A stretch of 11,244 bases of DNA from TMED27 sp050633165 (GTDB lineage Bacteria > Pseudomonadota > Alphaproteobacteria > Micavibrionales > Micavibrionaceae). The position numbers and the translations under genes are program-made. The notes below the pieces were generated by a model that was not told where the DNA came from, did not search any database, and worked only from the letters and a program-made list of their open reading frames with translations. The stretch is from the NCBI GenBank assembly GCA_050633165.1, contig JBOEFZ010000071.1, positions 1 through 11,244 on the forward strand. The letters are read 5' to 3'. Positions 1-7,071 of the stretch are shown in pieces. Position 1 is the stretch's first letter, and each line of letters begins with the position of its first letter.

Positions 1-1907
1 TTGATCATGGGAAGAGCACGCTGATCGGGCGGTTGTTGCATGATACGAATTCCTTGCCGGATGGGAAGCTTGAGGAACTTAAGGAAATTTGTAAGCGCCG
101 TGGGACGGATGCGTTGGAATGGAGCTTTGTGCTTGATGCTTTCCAAGCAGAGCGGGATCAGGCGATTACGATTGATACTACGCAAATCTGGTTTTCGACG
201 GCGGCGCGGGATTACGTGATTATTGATGCGCCGGGGCATCGTGAGTTTCTTAAGAACATGGTTTCCGGCGCTGCGGCTGCTGATGCTGCTATCCTCGTCG
301 TCGACGCGACCGAGGGCGTACGTGAGCAGACCAAGCGCCATGCCTATCTGCTATCCCTTCTTGGCTTGCGTCAGATCGGGGTTGTTATCAATAAAATGGA
401 TGCGGTTGGGTATTGCACCGAGACGTATGAGCGTGTGAGCAAGGAAGTTAACGAATATCTCGCCTCCATCAATATTACGCCGTTTTACATCGTGCCGATT
501 TCCGCGCGCCAAGGAGATATGATTTCCGATCGTGTTGGTAAAGGCCTGTTGGAAGATGCCGGCGATGCCGAGGATAAGATGGATTGGTATAAGGGGAAAA
601 CCCTTACCCAGGTTCTTGATTGTTTTGAATATGAGACGCCACCGCTGTCGCGTGCGTTGCGTTTTCCGGTGCAGGATGTGTATCGTTTTGGCGAGGAACG
701 TATCCTTGTGGGGCGGATCGAGACGGGGACATTGAATAAGGGTGATAAAATCCTTTTCTCCCCGACGAATGAAGAAGCGACAATCACCGCGATTAAAACA
801 TGGCCCGAGGATTCATCGAAGGTTCAAGCGGGCGCAGGTGAGGTTATCGGCATTACGCTTGATGAGCGTATATTTGTGGAGCGTGGGCATGTTGGCTCGC
901 ACATCCAAAACCCGCCGATGTTATCCAATGTATTTCGTGCGAATTTGTTCTGGCTGTCGCCAAAACCGCTCAAAGTCGGTAATAGCTACAAAGTTCGCTA
1001 TGGCACGAGTGAGGCATCGGTTACGGTGCAATCTATTGATATGGCGATTGATACGGACGACCTCGCGCAGAATGAAAAAGCGGGTGAGTTGGGCAAGAAT
1101 GCGGTCGGCGAGGTTACGTTCCGTGCGCAAGATATGCTGCCTATCGATCCTTATACCGATAACCAAAAAACCGGACGTATGGTTATTTACGATGGTTATG
1201 ACATCGCGGGCGGCGGTGCGATCAACATGGAAGGCTATCCTGACCAGCGTTTGAATGCCGAGCCTGTATCGCAGAATATCTATATGGTGGATTCCCTGCT
1301 TACCGACGATAAACGTGCGGTTAGCATGGGGCATCAAGGCGGTGTCTTTTGGTTTACCGGCCTTTCCGGTGCGGGTAAATCGACGCTGGCGATGGCGGTT
1401 GAGAAGGCGTTGTTTGATAAAGGATATCATACATATGTCTTGGATGGCGACAATGTTCGCCACGGGCTAAATGCTGACCTTGGGTTTTCACCCGAAGACC
1501 GGACGGAGAATATTCGCCGCGTTGGTGAGGTTGCGGCATTGATGGCGGATGCGGGTTTGATCGTGATTACGGCGTTTATCTCGCCCTATCAAGAAGACAG
1601 AAATCGCGCGCGTACCGCATCGCCGGATCGTTTTAACGAAATTTCCGTGGCGGCGGATTTGGAGACGTGCGAATCGCGCGATCCGAAAGGTTTATACAAG
1701 AAGGCCCGCGCGGGGGAGATTGCCGAATTTACCGGTATCGACAGCCCGTATGAAGCGCCATCAAACCCCGAAATGGTTGTGGATACGCAAAATAACGATG
1801 TGCAAACTTGTGTCGAGCAAGTCCTTGCCTATGTCGAAAAACGCGTTGCGCTCAAGGCCGGTGAAGCAGAGGTTCAAACCCGCCGCGAGAAAGCAATTGC
1901 GGTTTAG
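1..1907 (+). CDS. cysNC: Bifunctional sulfate adenylyltransferase subunit 1 / adenylylsulfate kinase (CysNC), 5' end missing
   Basis: The reading frame is open from the left edge, so the true start lies outside the window. 634 residues are visible, counted from the codon at base 3. The first visible residues, DHGKST, are the tail of the GTPase P-loop. DAPGH (about residues 75-79) and NKMD (130-133) are the G3 and G4 motifs of an EF-Tu-like GTPase, as in CysN. A beta-barrel region follows. From about residue 445 there is an APS kinase domain with its own P-loop GLSGAGKS (453-460), then DGDNVRHGL and FISP motifs and the RDPKGLYKKARAGEI segment. By family knowledge, CysN with CysD makes APS from sulfate and ATP, driven by GTP hydrolysis, and CysC phosphorylates APS to PAPS in the cytoplasm. 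cysD would be expected just upstream, out of view. The gene ends 22 bases before the convergent dehydrogenase. A TTG at 33 opens a shorter frame but cannot be the real start, because the P-loop lies before it. Confidence 0.97.
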   Translation, partial: DHGKSTLIGRLLHDTNSLPDGKLEELKEICKRRGTDALEWSFVLDAFQAERDQAITIDTTQIWFSTAARDYVIIDAPGHREFLKNMVSGAAAADAAILVVDATEGVREQTKRHAYLLSLLGLRQIGVVINKMDAVGYCTETYERVSKEVNEYLASINITPFYIVPISARQGDMISDRVGKGLLEDAGDAEDKMDWYKGKTLTQVLDCFEYETPPLSRALRFPVQDVYRFGEERILVGRIETGTLNKGDKILFSPTNEEATITAIKTWPEDSSKVQAGAGEVIGITLDERIFVERGHVGSHIQNPPMLSNVFRANLFWLSPKPLKVGNSYKVRYGTSEASVTVQSIDMAIDTDDLAQNEKAGELGKNAVGEVTFRAQDMLPIDPYTDNQKTGRMVIYDGYDIAGGGAINMEGYPDQRLNAEPVSQNIYMVDSLLTDDKRAVSMGHQGGVFWFTGLSGAGKSTLAMAVEKALFDKGYHTYVLDGDNVRHGLNADLGFSPEDRTENIRRVGEVAALMADAGLIVITAFISPYQEDRNRARTASPDRFNEISVAADLETCESRDPKGLYKKARAGEIAEFTGIDSPYEAPSNPEMVVDTQNNDVQTCVEQVLAYVEKRVALKAGEAEVQTRREKAIAV

Positions 1908-1929
1908 ATATGTTTTAGCGTCTTTTCTC

Positions 1930-3588
1930 TTACACCTTATCCGCGCCATTGATTGCGGCATCCAGATGCGCGAGGGCGAAGGGGAGGATATTGGATTTGT
2001 AAAACGATTCGATGCGTTTCTTGTGGGTTGCGAATTCCGTATCTTCATTATTTTGTGCTTTTTCAGCGGCTTGGGTCAGTAAGCTTCCGGCGGCGATGAT
2101 GCCGAAACCTTTTAGATACGGGGTTGCCATGGCCTGGATCGTGTCGAGGTCTTTGGCGGCGCTAAGCTCGAGGATACGGGCCGTTGCGGATTCGAGTTTT
2201 TTAATTGCGGGATCAAAGGCTTGTGCGTCATTAGAGACTCTTTCCTTGATCGTTTCGATGTAAGTTTTTGTCGCTGCGCCGCCGTCTCTTAATGTTTTAC
2301 GGAAGGCTAGGTCTAACGCTTGAATGCCGTTTGTACCCTCATAGATAGGGAGGATTCTTGCGTCGCGAAAGAATTGCGCCGCGCCGGTTTCCTCGACAAA
2401 GCCGCAGCCGCCGTGGATTTGCACGCCTAATGATGTGACCTCGACCGCCATGTCGGTGCACCATGCCTTAACGATGGGCGTAAGAAGGTTGACCTTTTCG
2501 CTATCGCCCGCATCCATGGCCAGCGCAGCTTCAAGCGTTAGCGCCCTACCCGCTTCGATTTGGGATTGCATGGTGAGCAGCATGCGCTGCACGTCTTTAT
2601 GTTGGTCAATTGTGACGCGTTCACCCGATGAGAGAGATTTTCCCTGAACGCGTTCGGCGGCGTAGGCGGCGGCATGCTGATAGGCGCGTTCGGCGATCGC
2701 GACGCCTTGGAGACCGACGGAGAGGCGGGCATTGTTCATCATGGTGAACATGTATTTGAGGCCTTGGCCTTCTTCGCCAACCAGATAGCCCGTTGCGCCG
2801 CCCTCATCGCCGAATTGCATGACGCAGGTCGGGGAGGCATGGATGCCGAGTTTATGGTCGAGGCCGACGCATTTGACGTCGTTTCTTGTTCCATCCGCTA
2901 AGAATTTCGGGACGATGAAGAGGGATATGCCCTTTACGTCCTCTCCTGCGTCCGGTGTTTTGGCGATGACGAGATGGATGATGTTTTCGGTGAGATCATG
3001 CTCGCCATAGGTGATCCAGATTTTTTGGCCACTGATTTTATATGTGCCGTCCTCTTGTTTGTCGGCTTTGGTGCGGAGGAGGCCAAGGTCAGAACCCGCA
3101 TGCGGTTCGGTGAGGTTCATGGTGCCCGTCCACTCCCCGCTAATGAGATTGGGGAGATATTCGGCTTTTTGCGCGTCTGATCCGTGGTGGTGGATAGCCT
3201 CGACCGCGCCTTGGTTCAGGAGCGGGCACAGGCCGAAGCTCATATTCGCGCCTTGCCACATTTCTTGTATCGGGAATGCGAGGGCATAGGGCAGGTTTTG
3301 ACCGCCAAATTCCTCATCGAACGGCACGGCGTTCCATCCGCCTTGGGTATATTGGGCATAGGCCTCTTTCCAGCCCGGGGCGGTGGTGACGGTGTGGGTG
3401 TGGGTGTCGAGTTTTGCGCCATGCTCATCCCCTGCGCGATTGATGGGGGCGAGGACTTCGGAGGCGAGCTTTGCCGCTTCGCCCAAGATGGCTTCGGTCG
3501 TCTCGCGATCCAGATCTTCATGCGTAAAGCCCAGCACGTCGTGGATGAGGAATTGCATGTCTTTGATGGGGGGATTGTAGTCGCTCAT
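1930..3588 (-). CDS. Acyl-CoA dehydrogenase (long-chain, FadE-like with C-terminal extension)
   Basis: 552-residue flavoenzyme of the acyl-CoA dehydrogenase family, which oxidises acyl-CoA to trans-2-enoyl-CoA in beta-oxidation and passes electrons to ETF. Visible signs: an N-terminal helical domain; NLTEPHAGSD (about 158-167) and KIWITYGEHD (189-198) in the middle flavin-binding domain; and LPIYEGTNGIQALDL (413-427), where E417 sits at the usual catalytic-base position of the YEGT motif. About 120 residues after this motif match the extra C-terminal domain of the roughly 590-residue subfamily, so the protein is slightly short for that group. The frame extends to 3639, but I chose ATG 3588: AAGGA lies about 6 bases upstream on this strand, and MSDYNPPIKDMQFL is a typical N-terminus for the family. 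It is divergent from the transglycosylase gene and convergent with cysNC. The exact chain-length preference cannot be read from the sequence. Confidence 0.95.
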   Translation of the reverse strand: MSDYNPPIKDMQFLIHDVLGFTHEDLDRETTEAILGEAAKLASEVLAPINRAGDEHGAKLDTHTHTVTTAPGWKEAYAQYTQGGWNAVPFDEEFGGQNLPYALAFPIQEMWQGANMSFGLCPLLNQGAVEAIHHHGSDAQKAEYLPNLISGEWTGTMNLTEPHAGSDLGLLRTKADKQEDGTYKISGQKIWITYGEHDLTENIIHLVIAKTPDAGEDVKGISLFIVPKFLADGTRNDVKCVGLDHKLGIHASPTCVMQFGDEGGATGYLVGEEGQGLKYMFTMMNNARLSVGLQGVAIAERAYQHAAAYAAERVQGKSLSSGERVTIDQHKDVQRMLLTMQSQIEAGRALTLEAALAMDAGDSEKVNLLTPIVKAWCTDMAVEVTSLGVQIHGGCGFVEETGAAQFFRDARILPIYEGTNGIQALDLAFRKTLRDGGAATKTYIETIKERVSNDAQAFDPAIKKLESATARILELSAAKDLDTIQAMATPYLKGFGIIAAGSLLTQAAEKAQNNEDTEFATHKKRIESFYKSNILPFALAHLDAAINGADKV

Positions 3589-3604
3589 TTCATATCCTTT
3601 TGAA

Positions 3605-3635
3605 TTGGCATAGGCTTTGCAATCTTCAGTATAAA
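3605..3635 (+). promoter_or_regulatory. Possible sigma70-type promoter for the transglycosylase gene
   Basis: TTGGCA (3605-3610) is followed 19 bases later by TATAAA (3630-3635), 27 bases before the chosen ATG at 3663. The spacer is longer than the usual 17, so this is a weak prediction. It lies in the short divergent region shared with the acyl-CoA dehydrogenase, whose Shine-Dalgarno sequence (complement of about 3594-3600) is immediately to its left. Confidence 0.3.
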
Positions 3636-3662
3636 GCAAAATTGGTTAAAGATCATTATCGC

Positions 3663-4478
3663 ATGAATGGATTAACAAATATTATACAAAACAGTGGTTT
3701 AGCGGGGATTGCGCAAGGCGCATCGCGCGGGGTTGTTAATGCGATCGCCAGCGCCAGTGCGAGCACAGGGGTGGATTTTGCCTATCTGGTGCAGCAAGCC
3801 AAGGCGGAGAGCAGTTTTAACCCGAGCGCGCAGGCCAAGACCTCCAGCGCGAGTGGCCTTTTCCAATTTATCGAATCCACATGGGAATCGATGATCGAGA
3901 AATATGGCGATAAGCACGGGATTGATACGGCGGGTAAGTCGCGGGACGAGCTTTTGGCCTTGCGGAAAGATCCGGTGGTTGCGTCCAATATGGCGGCGGA
4001 ATTTGCAGGTGAGAATGAGCGGTTTTTGGAACGTAATTACGGCGGCGATATCGGCTCGACCGAGCTTTATTTCGCGCATTTCATGGGCGCGGGCGGCGCG
4101 GCTTCGTTTTTGAATGCGAAGGATGCAAACGGTAGCGATCCGGCGGCGGTGCTGTTTCCAAAGGCGGCGGCGGCAAATAAAAATGTGTTTTACGAGAGTG
4201 GGAGCGGGCGGGCGAAATCGCTTGATGAGGTTTATGCGTTTTTTGATGCGAAATTCTCGGTGAAGGATGCTGCGCCAATTGAAGATGCGCAGCCCGTGAG
4301 CGTTGTTTATGCCAGCGCGGATAAGGCAACGCCGAATTATAACGGGCTATATAATCCCGAGCATGTGGCGGCGCAATCGCCTCTTTCATCCTCCTTGCCG
4401 TTTTATGATCTGGTGCATTCTCCGCTCGAGATTATGCTGCTTAGCCAGCTTGAGAGTCCTTGGTCGAACGATTCTTAG
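3663..4478 (+). CDS. Lytic transglycosylase-like protein (SLT domain)
   Basis: 271-residue protein with an SLT (soluble lytic transglycosylase, lysozyme-like) fold, a family that cleaves the glycan strands of peptidoglycan. The match is the core LVQQAKAESSFNPSA (about residues 42-56), where E49 is in the position of the catalytic glutamate, followed by SSASGLFQFIESTW (61-74). FAHFMGAGGAASFL (about 140-153) resembles the downstream G-x-x-GA segment of transglycosylase domains found in alphaproteobacterial and phage-like proteins. No Sec signal peptide is visible: the N-terminus is rich in Ala, Ser and Gly with no hydrophobic core. Export may therefore use another route, or the protein may belong to an appendage or phage-derived machine. 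The frame is open from an ATG at 3600, but ATG 3663 removes a polar lysine-rich stretch of leader-like sequence. Neither start has a good Shine-Dalgarno sequence, so the start is less certain than the domain. Confidence 0.85.
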   Translation: MNGLTNIIQNSGLAGIAQGASRGVVNAIASASASTGVDFAYLVQQAKAESSFNPSAQAKTSSASGLFQFIESTWESMIEKYGDKHGIDTAGKSRDELLALRKDPVVASNMAAEFAGENERFLERNYGGDIGSTELYFAHFMGAGGAASFLNAKDANGSDPAAVLFPKAAAANKNVFYESGSGRAKSLDEVYAFFDAKFSVKDAAPIEDAQPVSVVYASADKATPNYNGLYNPEHVAAQSPLSSSLPFYDLVHSPLEIMLLSQLESPWSNDS

Positions 4479-4514
4479 TTGTCACCTTAAGCAATATCCC
4501 TTAACACTGCTTGC

Positions 4515-5261
4515 ATGAATGATGATCGAATTCATGTCCTTGGCGGACAGTTGGAATTGCTGCAGCCCTTGGGCGGGTTTAAGACCTCTATTGATGCGGT
4601 TTTGCTGGGGGCGGCGTGCCCGGCGGAGGGCGGAGAGCGCGTGCTTGACCTTGGTTGCGGGGTTGGCAGTGCGGGTTTATGTACGCTGAGCCGTGTTGCC
4701 GAGGCGCGTTTGACGGGCATTGATATTTTGCCGCGCTCGGTTGAATTGGCGGAGAAGAATGCCGCGTTGAACGGGCAGGATGCGCGGGCGGCGTTTATTG
4801 CCGAGGATATCCGCGATTATGAGGGCGGGATGAACGCGGATGGGCATGGAGAGTTTGACCATGTTATTTGTAATCCGCCATATTTGGAGGCGGGTGCGCA
4901 TATTCAATCGCCCTCGCCGGAAAAGCAAACGGCGATTGGGTTTGGTGAGGATGATATCGACCTTAAAGATTGGATCGACGCGGCGTATCGGAATATTAAG
5001 GTCGGCGGTAGCTTTACGATGATTAACCGCGCGGATCATACAGATAAGATTATTCAGGGTTTCGGGCGCAAGTTTGGCGCGGTGGAGATTATTCCGCTTT
5101 GGCCGAAATTGAGTATGCCAGCGAAGCGGGTTATTATCCGCGCGCGCAAGGATCGAAAATCGCCGTCCGTTATTCATGCGGGCGTTATTTTGCACCGCGA
5201 GAACGGTGAATATACGGACGCGGCGGAAGCGATTTTGCGCGATGGGAAGGCGTTGTTTTAG
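4515..5261 (+). CDS. SAM-dependent methyltransferase, TrmN6/YfiC-like (tRNA1(Val) adenine-N6 type)
   Basis: 248-residue class I methyltransferase. Motif I is VLDLGCGVG (residues 43-51), which binds S-adenosylmethionine. LTGIDILPRSVELA (67-80) carries the acidic residue that usually contacts the SAM ribose. CNPPYLEAG (119-127) contains the NPPY motif of enzymes that methylate exocyclic amino groups of adenine or glutamine. The N-terminal stretch LGGQLELLQPLGGFKTSIDAVLL is typical of the YfiC/TrmN6 group (COG4123), which in E. coli makes m6A37 in tRNA1(Val). The substrate here is inferred, since related N-methyltransferases look similar. No Shine-Dalgarno sequence is evident before ATG 4515, but the N-terminus aligns with the family, so the start is likely. 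It is followed on the same strand, after 102 bases, by the S49 peptidase gene. These two gene types are, from memory, often adjacent in alphaproteobacteria. Confidence 0.88.
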   Translation: MNDDRIHVLGGQLELLQPLGGFKTSIDAVLLGAACPAEGGERVLDLGCGVGSAGLCTLSRVAEARLTGIDILPRSVELAEKNAALNGQDARAAFIAEDIRDYEGGMNADGHGEFDHVICNPPYLEAGAHIQSPSPEKQTAIGFGEDDIDLKDWIDAAYRNIKVGGSFTMINRADHTDKIIQGFGRKFGAVEIIPLWPKLSMPAKRVIIRARKDRKSPSVIHAGVILHRENGEYTDAAEAILRDGKALF

Positions 5262-5269
5262 GTTTTGAG

Positions 5270-5342
5270 ACACAGGGCAGTAACTCCATGCAATCCATGT
5301 CTCTTAAAGGGCTGGATTACACGGACGAGCCGTGTAATGACG
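5270..5342. repeat. Palindromic repeat element with perfect 9-bp hairpin
   Basis: ATTACACGG (5316-5324) and CCGTGTAAT (5330-5338) are perfect inverted arms around a 5-base loop. Read on the minus strand, the element begins CGTCATTACACGG, continues into GTGTAATCCAGCCC, and then contains ATGGATTGC (complement of 5290-5298). The flanking words TCATT, AATCCAG and ATGGATTGC also occur in the element at 6284-6374, so the two look like members of one super-family. It sits between the methyltransferase stop and the S49 peptidase Shine-Dalgarno sequence. No T run follows, so it is not a classic terminator. The outer limits are approximate. Confidence 0.7.
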
Positions 5343-5363
5343 GTGAGGGAAAAGGAGTAAATT

Positions 5364-6233
5364 ATGGGACTTAAAAATACAGTTTGTAAGACATGTGATT
5401 TTATCGGTGATTTTCCGGTGATTGGCGGGGTGTTTAAGCCTAAACCGAAGGTAGCGATTATCCGCATGTCGGGGGTGATCGCGGATTCGGGGACGAAGCG
5501 CGGAGGGATTAGCTTTCAAAAATTCCGTCCTATTATTGATGAGGCGTTTGATGTTTTTGATTTACGCGCCGTGGCGCTTATCATTAACTCCCCCGGTGGT
5601 TCGCCTGCGCAATCTGCGCTTATTGCCGATCATATCCGGCGGTTGGCGGAGGAGAAAGATGTGCCCGTTTATGCGTTTATCGAGGATGTTGCGGCATCGG
5701 GCGGGTATTGGCTGGCTTGCGCGGCGGATGAGATTTACGGCAATGCGGCGTCGATTTCCGGCTCTATCGGGGTGATCTCGGCGGGGTTTGGCTTTACGGA
5801 TTTGATCGCGCGTTATGGCGTGGAGCGGCGGGTTCATACTTCGGGCAAGGATAAGGGGTTTCTTGATCCGTTTGTGGAGGAGAAGCCAGCGGATGTTAAG
5901 CGCCTTAAAGCACTTCAAACTGACCTTCATGATCTGTTTAAGGATTGGGTGCGGGAACGGCGCGGTGAGCGCTTGGTTGCCGCGGATAAAGAGGTGTTTG
6001 AAGGGCAGTTCTGGACCTCGGCGCAAGCCGCAGAGCTTGGCATCATTGATGGTGTGGGCGAGGCGCGATCATTTGCGAAGGATAAGTTTGGTGATGAGAT
6101 ACGCTTTGCGGAGTTTGTTCCCGATAAGCGATTTATTCCGTCCTTGCTTGGGGCGGATGCTAAGGGTGGTCTTGTGGCGGATCTTGCGGAAACAGTTGAG
6201 AGCCGGTCTGTTTGGCAGAGATTTGGGCTTTAA
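5364..6233 (+). CDS. S49 family serine peptidase (SppA-like, short form)
   Basis: 289-residue member of peptidase family S49 (signal peptide peptidase A / SohB), ClpP-like fold enzymes that degrade cleaved signal peptides and other membrane-associated peptides. VALIINSPGGSP (about 70-81) is the conserved oxyanion-hole region. VAASGGYWLA (109-118) contains the nucleophile S112. TSGKDKGFLDPF (159-170) contains K164, at the 52-residue spacing expected for the general-base lysine of single-domain SppA. SGSIGVISA (132-140) is another family signature. The length fits a single-domain form. Unlike typical SppA, no N-terminal transmembrane anchor is seen; the first 25 residues are only mildly hydrophobic. 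ATG 5364 has a strong ribosome binding site (AAAGGAG, about 6 bases upstream). A palindromic element lies just before that site and could influence translation or mRNA stability. Confidence 0.93.
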   Translation: MGLKNTVCKTCDFIGDFPVIGGVFKPKPKVAIIRMSGVIADSGTKRGGISFQKFRPIIDEAFDVFDLRAVALIINSPGGSPAQSALIADHIRRLAEEKDVPVYAFIEDVAASGGYWLACAADEIYGNAASISGSIGVISAGFGFTDLIARYGVERRVHTSGKDKGFLDPFVEEKPADVKRLKALQTDLHDLFKDWVRERRGERLVAADKEVFEGQFWTSAQAAELGIIDGVGEARSFAKDKFGDEIRFAEFVPDKRFIPSLLGADAKGGLVADLAETVESRSVWQRFGL

Positions 6234-6235
6234 GC

Positions 6236-6275
6236 TTTTTTGAACCACAGATGAACGCAGATTAACACAGATAAC
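6236..6275 (+). repeat. CACAGA-type intergenic repeat, copy 1
   Basis: Immediately after the peptidase stop comes TTTTTTGAAC and then three imperfect 10-base units: CACAGATGAA (6246-6255), CGCAGATTAA (6256-6265) and CACAGATAAC (6266-6275). I recall similar ACCACAGATGAACACAGAT strings from intergenic DNA of many unrelated bacteria, but this needs a search. A related unit, also preceded by TTTTTTGAA, occurs at 6536-6571. The T run at the start overlaps the end of the peptidase transcript. Confidence 0.55.
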
Positions 6276-6283
6276 CCGTTCAC

Positions 6284-6374
6284 CATTGCGAACGTAGTGA
6301 AGCAATCCAGCTCCGGCTCTTGCCGATGGCACGGGCGATGGATTGCCGCGTCGGGCGTTGCCCTCCTCGCAATG
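6284..6374. repeat. Palindromic repeat element (CATTGCGA...TCGCAATG), complete copy
   Basis: The 91-bp element is bounded by CATTGCGA (6284-6291) and its exact inverse TCGCAATG (6367-6374). Inside lie a second inverted pair, GCAATCCA (6302-6309) and TGGATTGC (6339-6346). The form TCATTGCGA...GCAATCCAG is like palindromic elements described in Rickettsiales and other alphaproteobacteria (established knowledge, from memory). The right part shares the word GATGGATTGCCGCGTCGG with the element that interrupts panC at 11141-11244. No ORF runs across it, so it is unlikely to code for anything. Confidence 0.75.
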
Positions 6375-6578
6375 ACATCAATCCTTTAGTTTGTTTGCCT
6401 GAGTTTGGTGGGGGCGGGGGTTAGGGGCATTGTTTTTATTGGCTTTTCCATCAGTTCGTTCCAAGGTGAGTTTTTGGCATAAGTGTTATGTTTGCGTATC
6501 AATTATAGGAAATAATTCATAATTTTGCAAGTTGGAATTTTTTGAAACACAGAGGTGCAGAGGGTACGGAGATTTTTA
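6375..6578. other. Intergenic AT-rich stretch without a recognisable gene
   Basis: No coding frame, RNA gene or strong signal is visible here. A G-rich run lies at 6407-6427. A small AT palindrome (AATTAT, 5-base loop, ATAATT) lies at 6501-6517. The end of this stretch, 6536-6571, holds the second CACAGA-type repeat. It separates the palindromic element from the promoter of the broken ORF. Confidence 0.5.
6536..6571 (+). repeat. CACAGA-type intergenic repeat, copy 2 (diverged)
   Basis: TTTTTTGAAACACAGAGG followed by TGCAGAGGG and TACGGAG forms short imperfect repeats of about 9 bases. The beginning matches the start of the repeat at 6236 (TTTTTTGAAMCACAGA in both), so the two flank a segment of about 300 bp in direct orientation. 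It ends just before the TTGACA box at 6579. Confidence 0.45.
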
Positions 6579-6608
6579 TTGACATAATTTTTTTTGCTTT
6601 GTTAGAAA
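6579..6608 (+). promoter_or_regulatory. Predicted sigma70-type promoter for the broken ORF
   Basis: A perfect TTGACA (6579-6584) is followed after 18 bases by TAGAAA (6603-6608), which has four of six consensus matches. Transcription would start near 6615. AGGA at 6620-6623 lies 8 bases before ATG 6632, so promoter, ribosome binding site and start codon are in normal order. This supports the view that the damaged reading frame downstream was, or is, a real gene. Confidence 0.5.
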
Positions 6609-6631
6609 TTTGAAAACTTAGGAATAAGTCA

Positions 6632-7048
6632 ATGACACAAGATAATGAAAAAAAATGTAATTACAGGCCCATGGGTCAATGCAGCTGTTGATTTTGCCAA
6701 AAGCGAAAAACCCGGAAAAATTGTTAGCTCCAGACCTGCGCTTATTGCCTATTCCGTTGCTATAACTCTTGGGCTTATGGCTTATTGGAATCAGGATAAA
6801 AAGTTCATTCCGCCGACAGAATAATAGCAGGTAATCTCGATGCACATGTTCGTCTTGATTGTGGTGAAATTGATGAGGCAAGCTTTAGACGGTTTGCAGT
6901 TGTTGAGACATTAGATGCTCAAGATGATCGGCGCTGGCAGCAAGCTCTGGATGAGCTTAATTGGTTTGAAAATCTTATCGATGTAAGAATTGATATGGAT
7001 GGTCCATCAGAATTTGATGATACTGCACCACATGGTGTTCTACGTTAG
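6632..7048 (+). pseudogene. Hypothetical gene with two opposite frame changes at A runs; one membrane-segment-like stretch
   Basis: I do not recognise the family. ATG 6632 has a good ribosome binding site but reaches a stop at 6689. A second frame (ATG 6645 to stop 6824, 59 residues) reads KNVITGPWVNAAVDFAKSEK and then PALIAYSVAITLGLMAYW, a plausible single membrane segment. A third segment, in the original frame, is open from 6800 to the stop at 7048 and is acidic (GNLDAHVRLDCGEIDEASF, later WQQALDELNWFENLIDVRID). It has no start codon near its beginning. The frame changes would fall at the eight-A run 6648-6655 and the five-A run 6798-6802, and they cancel: the whole span is 417 bases, or 139 codons. 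Removing one A from the first run and adding one to the second gives one continuous 138-residue protein. This could be a recent pseudogene, a homopolymer sequencing error, or, less likely, recoding. Only the 59-residue frame would be translated without a shift. Confidence 0.5.
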
Positions 7049-7071
7049 CACTTTAAATCTCCGGCTAAAAA

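Noticed and set aside
3184..3603. Plus-strand ORF (139 codons) opposite the acyl-CoA dehydrogenase
   Set aside because: Shadow of the dehydrogenase N-terminal half, with no promoter, ribosome binding site or family signature.
4677..5273. Minus-strand ORF (198 codons) opposite the methyltransferase
   Set aside because: Arg/Asn-rich antisense frame of a clear methyltransferase. Similar antisense frames lie opposite cysNC and panB, and none has independent support.
6407..6427. G-rich run as a possible G-quadruplex
   Set aside because: It has only three runs of three or more G's plus one GG, so a stable three-tetrad quadruplex is not expected.
6797..6803. TAAAAAG as a programmed -1 frameshift site
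   Set aside because: It lacks the full X-XXY-YYZ heptamer, and P-site re-pairing (AAA to TAA) would be poor. The first frame change would need a different mechanism as well.
6618..6881. Minus-strand ORF (87 codons) over the broken gene
   Set aside because: The plus strand has promoter, ribosome binding site and start in order and a more protein-like composition. The minus frame has none of these.
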